Both the position numbers and the translations under genes were made by a program. A stretch of DNA of 10,525 bases from Dokdonella_A sp964582225. Lineage in GTDB: Bacteria > Pseudomonadota > Gammaproteobacteria > Xanthomonadales > Rhodanobacteraceae. Shown one piece after another: positions 6,630 through 10,525 of the stretch. The notes below the pieces were generated by a model. That model made no database searches. It was not told where the DNA came from and worked only from the letters and a program-made list of their open reading frames with translations. The number at the start of each line of letters is the position of its first letter. Position 1 is the stretch's first letter. The DNA is taken from the NCBI GenBank assembly GCA_964582225.1, contig CAZORA010000054.1, positions 1-10,525 of the forward strand, read 5' to 3'.

Positions 6630-8741
6630 ATGACCGAGACCGCCAACGCCGCCTACCAACCCATCACCCTGTCCATGCCCATCGCCCGCGAAGCTGCCCT
6701 GCTGGCCTGTCGCATGCTGGTGGGCAGTGGCTGGTACCACCGCCTTTACGAACGCGGACGCGTGCGCGATCACGACGTGCTGACCCTGCTCGGCCTGGAG
6801 GAGAACGACGATTGGCCCGGCACACCCGGCGCCACCGAGCTGCGCCTGGCGGTCGAGCGGCAGTTGGCCAGCCTGGAGCGCCGGCGCCCGCGTGGGCGCG
6901 ATCGCCTCGCCCGCAACATCGAACGGCTCGGCGCTGCGCTGCGCCTCAATCGCACGGAACAGGCGTTGCTGCGCGTGATGGCGATCGCCGCGCGCGTCAG
7001 CTACCTCAACGATTTCTACCGCCTCGCGCTCAGTCGCGAGGGCGATTTCCTGCAACTCGCCCACCACGCCACGGCTTGTCGCCAGCACGATCTTCGCCGC
7101 GTATGGCGGCCCTACGGAACCCTGCGCCGCAGCGGCCTGCTGGAGGAGCGCGCGTTGGGTGTCAACGTGCCCACCGCGCTCGAGGAGCGCATGGCCGACT
7201 TGCTGCTTGCCGACGATTTCGACGAATCCCGCTTCCTGCGCCACCTGGTGCGCGAAGCGCCGCCGAGTCGGCTCGACTTCGCCGATTTCAGCCACATCGC
7301 CGATGCGGGCCTGATCCGCGACTACCTCGCCACCGCGCTTGCCCGCCGCCTGCGCGGCGTCAACGTGCTGCTCTACGGCGCGCCCGGCACCGGCAAGACC
7401 GAGTTCGCGCGCATGCTTGGCAGCCCGCTGCGGGCCAACGTGCACGAAGTGCCCAACACCGACAGTGATGGCGACCCGATCTCCGGCCAGCGACGCTTTG
7501 GCGCCTACTCGGTGTGCCAGTCGGTGCTGGCCGCGCGGCGGCGCCAGATCCTGCTGTTCGACGAGGTCGAGGACGTGTTCGGCAGCGACGATGGATTCGA
7601 CTTCTCCGCCCTGTTCGGCGGACGCATGCGCAGCCGCGATCCGGACCGCCTGCGCAAGAGCTGGGTCAACGAAACGCTGGAATCCAACCCGGTGCCGGCC
7701 ATCTGGGCCTGCAACACCATCGGCGCCATCGATCCGGCCTTCCTGCGCCGCTTCGATCTGGTGGTGGAGTTCCGCGCGCCCGGCGCCGCGGTGCGTCGGC
7801 GCATCGTCGATCGCTACTTCGACGCAGACTGCCTGTCCGATGCCTGCGCCGATCGGCTCGCCCGCCACGAAGCGCTGGCCCCCGCTCAGGTGGAGCGCGC
7901 CGCACGCGTCGTCACCGCGCTGCGCAATCGCACGCAGTCGGCGCGCGACGCCTGCGCCGAGCGGGTGGTTGGCGCCAGCCTGCGCGCCATGGGCGTGCGC
8001 GCCGCCGTCAGCGCGCCCGCCTTGCCCGCCCATTACGATCCGACCTTCCTCAATACCGACCACAATCTCGACGCACTGGCCCGGGGCCTGGGCCGCGGCC
8101 ACGGCGCGCGCCTGTGCCTGTACGGCCCGCCCGGCACCGGCAAGACCGCCTTCGCCCATCATCTCGGGCGCGTGCTCGATCGCCCGGTGCTGGTGCGCCG
8201 GAGTTCCGATCTGCTGAACATGTATGTCGGCGGCACGGAGCAGCTGATCCGCGAGGCCTTCGACGCCGCGCGCGATCAGGGTGCCATCCTCGTCATCGAC
8301 GAGGCCGACGGCTTCCTGCGTGATCGCAGCGGCGCGCGCCAAGCCTGGGAAGTCACCCAGGTCAACGAACTGCTGACCCAGATGGAAGCCTTCGAGGGCA
8401 TCTTCGTCGCCTCCACCAACCTCGTCGACACGCTGGATGCCGCGTCCCTGCGCCGCTTCGATTTCAAGGTGAAGTTCGACTATCTCACCCGCACCCAGCG
8501 CCGCGCGATGTTGCTGCGTGTCGTTGCCGACGCCAACGAAACCCCGGAGGACCAGCGCCCTGCCTTGCTCGAACTCGACCGCCTGCAGCACCTTGCCCCC
8601 GGCGATTTCGCCAACGTGCTGCGCCAGCTGCGCGTGACCGGTGAAGCGCCGACCGCCGCGAGGATGGTCGCGCGGCTTGCCGCGGAAGCGGCGCTGAAGC
8701 CGGAAGGCCGGCATCGCGGCATCGGGTTTGGGGTGAACTGA
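6630..8741 (+). CDS. tandem AAA+ ATPase (two AAA modules)
   Basis: The product is 703 residues with no signal peptide or membrane helix. Start: ATG 6630 has GGAAG (6620-6624) five bases upstream, whereas ATG 6600 has no ribosome binding site. Residues 1-225 are a helical N-terminal region of no family I recognise, probably for substrate or partner binding. Module 1: Walker A GAPGTGKT (250-257, Lys256), Walker B ILLFDE (307-312), sensor-1 Asn362 and Arg373/374. Module 2: Walker A GPPGTGKT (499-506, Lys505), a pore-loop-like MYVGG (531-535), Walker B ILVIDE (553-558), sensor-1 Asn597 and Arg608/609. Module 2 is close to classical CDC48/FtsH/Vps4-type AAA; module 1 is more divergent, with a longer stretch between Walker B and sensor 1. 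All nucleotide-binding residues look intact in both, so an ATP-driven ring remodelling a protein is expected. No protease, nuclease or other effector domain is seen. It is the divergent partner of the WYL regulator. Target and pathway unknown. Confidence 0.9.
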   Translation: MTETANAAYQPITLSMPIAREAALLACRMLVGSGWYHRLYERGRVRDHDVLTLLGLEENDDWPGTPGATELRLAVERQLASLERRRPRGRDRLARNIERLGAALRLNRTEQALLRVMAIAARVSYLNDFYRLALSREGDFLQLAHHATACRQHDLRRVWRPYGTLRRSGLLEERALGVNVPTALEERMADLLLADDFDESRFLRHLVREAPPSRLDFADFSHIADAGLIRDYLATALARRLRGVNVLLYGAPGTGKTEFARMLGSPLRANVHEVPNTDSDGDPISGQRRFGAYSVCQSVLAARRRQILLFDEVEDVFGSDDGFDFSALFGGRMRSRDPDRLRKSWVNETLESNPVPAIWACNTIGAIDPAFLRRFDLVVEFRAPGAAVRRRIVDRYFDADCLSDACADRLARHEALAPAQVERAARVVTALRNRTQSARDACAERVVGASLRAMGVRAAVSAPALPAHYDPTFLNTDHNLDALARGLGRGHGARLCLYGPPGTGKTAFAHHLGRVLDRPVLVRRSSDLLNMYVGGTEQLIREAFDAARDQGAILVIDEADGFLRDRSGARQAWEVTQVNELLTQMEAFEGIFVASTNLVDTLDAASLRRFDFKVKFDYLTRTQRRAMLLRVVADANETPEDQRPALLELDRLQHLAPGDFANVLRQLRVTGEAPTAARMVARLAAEAALKPEGRHRGIGFGVN

Positions 8742-8763
8742 GCAGCGCAGCCGTCCAACCCCC

Positions 8764-8792
8764 TTGACGTCATATCGCGAAAGCGGGCATCC
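8764..8792 (+). promoter_or_regulatory. weak promoter-like site upstream of the 8864 frame
   Basis: TTGACG (8764-8769) matches the -35 consensus at five of six positions, but the -10 position at 17-base spacing (GCATCC, 8787-8792) is poor. An 8-base perfect palindrome TGACGTCA (8765-8772) overlaps the -35. The intergenic stretch 8742-8863 holds nothing else I can support, and no clear terminator follows the AAA+ gene. Confidence 0.25.
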
Positions 8793-8863
8793 GTTGAAGC
8801 GTGCGCGCTCGATCGTAGCTCGCCCCCACGAAGCGCAACCTCAAACCACCCGGAGTCGTTCCC

Positions 8864-8986
8864 ATGCCCACCAATCGGCATCAATTCCTGGACTGGCTTC
8901 TCGAGATGCAGGACAGCACTGACTACCTGCCGATGGACGGCTTGCTCGACTTGGCAAGCTGGGCGTCATTGCCCAGGTGGGTGTGA
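8864..8986 (+). pseudogene. 5' fragment of an unrecognised gene, cut by a junction
   Basis: ATG 8864 has GGAG (8852-8855) eight bases upstream. The frame begins MPTNRHQFLDWLLEMQDSTD, an acidic-aromatic stretch that reads like a genuine N-terminus. At about codon 27-31 the character changes, and the frame ends at TGA 8984-8986 after 40 codons. From about 8944 the sequence is coherent in another frame, as the amidohydrolase fragment. The simplest reading is that the start of one gene was joined out of frame to the end of another. A genuine 40-residue peptide is possible but less likely. I do not recognise the family of the 5' part. Confidence 0.5.
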
Positions 8987-9459
8987 ACTGGGCCACGGCC
9001 GACCCCGACAGCCTGGGCGTGCTGCGTCTGCGGCTGGGGTCGCAGCGTTTCGAAAACAACGTCTATCCGGCGCGCGCGCTGGTGGAATCGGGCGCGCGCG
9101 TGACGCTGGGAACCGACTGGGCTGCCGCAGGTTACTTCTCCACCTACAAGCCGCTGGACGTGATCCAGATCGGCATGACGCGCCAGCTCATCGGCAAGCC
9201 TGATGCGCCCATCCTGCCGCGCAAGGACCAGCGCATGACGCTGGCGCAGATGCTCAAGGGCTACACCATCGACCCGGCCTTCCAGATCGGCCTGGAAAAG
9301 CAGGTGGGTTCGCTCGAAGTGGGCAAGCGCACCGATCTGGTGGTGCTGGGGCGCAACTTGTTCGACGTGGCGCCGCACGACATCCACAAGGTGCGCGTGG
9401 TGGCCACGATGATGAACGGACGCCTGACGCACGGCAGCCTGCCTGCCGCCGCGCGCTGA
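8944..9459 (+). pseudogene. C-terminal fragment of a YtcJ-type amidohydrolase
   Basis: About 171 residues are present where full-length members of this family have roughly 550-600. The retained part holds RLGKLGVIAQV, the metal-site Asp region VTLGTDWAAAGYFSTYKPLD, and the C-terminal beta-sandwich with QVGSLEVGKRTDLVVLGRNL and TMMNGRLTH. The N-terminal HxH metal ligands, the bridging lysine and the middle histidines of the TIM barrel are absent, so it cannot be an active hydrolase. The frame is open only back to 8923. The first GTG (8977) is internal to the domain and has no ribosome binding site. Sequence quality within the fragment is intact (no stops or frameshifts), so the truncation is probably recent. 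It ends 18 bases before the converging AhpD-like fragment. Confidence 0.8.
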
Positions 9460-9477
9460 GGCGCGGTTGGTGCCGGC

Positions 9478-9741
9478 CTACTTCTTGCCGTGCGGGCTGG
9501 CGTAATCGTCCACCTTGGAGCGAAACGCGCTCGCCATGCGGTTCCAGCTGTTGATCGTGACCACCGCGAGCGTGAGATCGACGATGCCTTTCTCGTCGAA
9601 ATGCTTGCGCACCTCACCATAGAGCGCATCGGGCACGCCGTGGGTGGAAATTTCGGTGATCGCCTCGGTCCAGGCGAGCGCCGCACGCTCGCGCTCGCTG
9701 TAGAAATTCGGCGCCTCGCGCCAGGCGGAGAGCAGCACCAT
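9478..9741 (-). pseudogene. C-terminal half of a carboxymuconolactone decarboxylase/AhpD-like protein
   Basis: Up to 87 residues are read from an internal Met. LLSAWREAPNFYSERERAAL, WTEAITEIS and the GIVDLTLAVVTINSWNRMAS segment match the C-terminal half of AhpD-like carboxymuconolactone decarboxylase family proteins, which normally have about 150 residues. The N-terminal half with the CxxC-containing EWC(x)nCxxxH redox motif is missing. The frame continues upstream as unrelated sequence for some 28 codons and then meets a stop. No good ribosome binding site precedes the Met at 9741. A remnant without the redox cysteines is unlikely to act as a peroxidase or reductant. It is tail-to-tail with the amidohydrolase fragment and, like it, is cut at its 5' end. 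Confidence 0.75.
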
Positions 9742-9898
9742 CTGCCGTTGCAGCTTGGGCGCCGGGCCACGTTTGGCGGTGGCTTTGCTGTCGTCATCGA
9801 GTAACCCAAGTTCCGCACTTCAGTCGCAACCTGAGGCGTCCGACGACCGTGTGGCTTGCCTGTGTGCGCGCAGCACGCGATGGGAGCTCGATTCGCTG

Positions 9899-9930
9899 GC
9901 CCCAGGTACACGCCTTCGTCCGCCTGGGGC
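9899..9930. repeat. 8-bp inverted repeat with 16-base loop
   Basis: GCCCCAGG (9899-9906) and CCTGGGGC (9923-9930) are perfect inverted arms with a 16-base loop. There is no T-run, so it is not a standard terminator. It lies between the truncated AhpD-like gene and the cysB promoter region. It does not carry the GTTRRRY/RYYYAAC core sites expected of an integron attC. Confidence 0.4.
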
Positions 9931-9967
9931 ACCTACCGGTCGCATAACAGGCGCTGCGTTGTTTGGT

Positions 9968-9996
9968 TTTATGGATGTATAGACGGCCAAGATAAA
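9968..9996 (+). promoter_or_regulatory. candidate cysB promoter
   Basis: In an AT-rich island, GATAAA (9991-9996) can serve as a -10 with TTTATG (9968-9973) 17 bases upstream. TATAGA (9978-9983) is an alternative -10. Both are imperfect, so the exact start site is uncertain. The leader would be about 90 bases, long enough for CysB autoregulation as known in enteric bacteria. Confidence 0.3.
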
Positions 9997-10096
9997 ACGC
10001 GCTACAGTTGCCGTCCTGCGTCGCCTGAGCGGATCGCGCGCGGGGTCCGTGTTCTCGCGGCAGATATTTTCCACTTTCCGTCCGCGAGCACTCGCC

Positions 10097-10525
10097 ATGA
10101 CCCTCGCCCAACTGCGCTACCTCGTCGCGATCGTTGACGCCGGCCTCAATATCACCATGGCTGCGGAGCGGGTTCATGCGACCCAGCCGGGCATCAGCAA
10201 GCAGCTCAAGCAGCTCGAGGACGAGCTCGGCTTCCAGGTGTTCGCGCGCCGCGGCAAGAGCCTGGACAGCGTGACCCCGGCCGGCCGTCAGGTAATCGAA
10301 CGCGCGCGCACGATCCTTGACGAGGCCACCAACATCCGCGCGCTGGCGGCGAACCTGCGCGGCGAGCAGGAAGGCGAGCTGCGCATCGCCACTACCCACA
10401 CCCAGGCGCGCTTCGTGCTGCCGGGGCCGATCGCCGCGGCCAAGCGCCGCTACGCGCAGGTCAGCGTGCATCTGCAGCCCTGCGACGACAGCGAGGTGCT
10501 GGGCACCCTGGAGCAGGGCCACGCC
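10097..10525 (+). CDS. cysB: CysB, LysR-family regulator of sulfur assimilation (5' part)
   Basis: The first 143 residues are present and the gene runs off the window (about 320 are expected). CysB is a cytoplasmic tetrameric activator of sulfate uptake and cysteine biosynthesis genes, induced by N-acetylserine/O-acetylserine. Residues 1-60 are the LysR winged helix-turn-helix with TMAAERVHATQPGISKQLKQ (20-39), LEDELGFQVFARRGKSL and the TPAGRQV turn. The ligand domain begins with IATTHTQARFVLPG (97-110). Thr100, Thr102 and Gln103 sit at the same numbers as the sulfate-binding residues of Klebsiella CysB, which separates it from general LysR proteins. The paralogue Cbl shares much of this, so CysB is preferred but not proven. 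ATG 10097 gives the standard N-terminus MTLAQLRYLVAI; the ribosome binding site (GCGAG, 10084-10088) is weak. The gene appears independent of the truncated genes to its left. Confidence 0.93.
   Translation, partial: MTLAQLRYLVAIVDAGLNITMAAERVHATQPGISKQLKQLEDELGFQVFARRGKSLDSVTPAGRQVIERARTILDEATNIRALAANLRGEQEGELRIATTHTQARFVLPGPIAAAKRRYAQVSVHLQPCDDSEVLGTLEQGHA

Larger units (their letters stand above)
9742..10096. other. gene-free stretch upstream of cysB
   Basis: No coding frame here is convincing on either strand. It contains an inverted repeat at 9899-9930, an AT-rich island at about 9957-9998 likely to hold the cysB promoter, and a GC-rich leader of roughly 95 bases up to the cysB ATG. I cannot find the missing N-terminal half of the AhpD-like gene in it. 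Confidence 0.5.

Noticed and set aside
6600..6632. Alternative upstream start (ATG 6600) for the AAA+ gene
   Set aside because: No ribosome binding site precedes it and it overlaps the likely -10 box; ATG 6630 has GGAAG at good spacing.
6564..8714. 716-codon open frame on the minus strand opposite the tandem AAA+ gene
   Set aside because: The + strand encodes two complete AAA+ modules over the same span. The antisense product has no motifs and crosses the operator region.
8765..8772. TGACGTCA palindrome as a specific operator
   Set aside because: A single 8-base palindrome is easily due to chance; no second copy or linked regulator supports it. It is kept only as part of a weak promoter note.
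9899..9970. Possible integron attC or tRNA-like structure
   Set aside because: The inverted repeat lacks the GTTRRRY and RYYYAAC core sites, and no T-arm, anticodon arm or acceptor stem of a tRNA can be laid out on either strand.
1..10525. CRISPR array, insertion sequence or rRNA
   Set aside because: No regularly spaced direct repeats, no transposase motifs or terminal inverted repeats, and no rRNA-like segments were seen on either strand.

Overview
The window is GC-rich (roughly two thirds G+C by eye) with dense, strongly GC3-biased genes. The best lineage marker is the N-terminus of a CysB-type regulator at the right edge. Together with the WYL regulator and class I aldolase types, it suggests a gammaproteobacterium of the Xanthomonadales/Lysobacterales (Lysobacter, Dokdonella or Rhodanobacter-like). 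That placement is inference from family resemblance, not from a search.

Left part (1-3742, + strand): the 3' tail of an unrecognised gene, a small secreted TonB-C-terminal-like protein, and a 1016-residue membrane Ser/Thr kinase built as zinc ribbon, kinase, one transmembrane helix and a large beta-propeller. The last two lie 61 bases apart and look like one transcription unit, possibly a periplasm-sensing signalling pair. Next (3743-4890) is a monocistronic class I fructose-1,6-bisphosphate aldolase with a good -10 box, a clear ribosome binding site and a textbook Rho-independent terminator.

Between the aldolase and the next gene is about 600 bases without a convincing gene, ending in two small hairpins made of related CGTAGG/CCTACG words.

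Middle part (5506-8741) is the most interesting block. A WYL-domain transcription factor (- strand) is transcribed divergently from a 703-residue protein with two complete AAA+ modules (+ strand). The 101 bases between their starts hold a 6+6 bp inverted repeat and a -10-like box. This looks like a self-contained two-gene unit: a ligand-responsive regulator controlling a tandem AAA+ ATPase. WYL regulators often control defence and stress loci, but no effector gene adjoins the pair, so a defence role is only a hypothesis.

Right part (8742-10096) is a scar. A well-started but unrecognised reading frame runs out of frame into the C-terminal third of a YtcJ-type amidohydrolase. That fragment converges on the C-terminal half of a carboxymuconolactone decarboxylase/AhpD-like protein that lacks its Cys-containing half. 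Both fragments are cut at their 5' ends, as if one piece of roughly 0.8 kb from another locus had been captured. After a gene-free leader, cysB (sulfur assimilation regulator) begins at 10097 and runs off the window.
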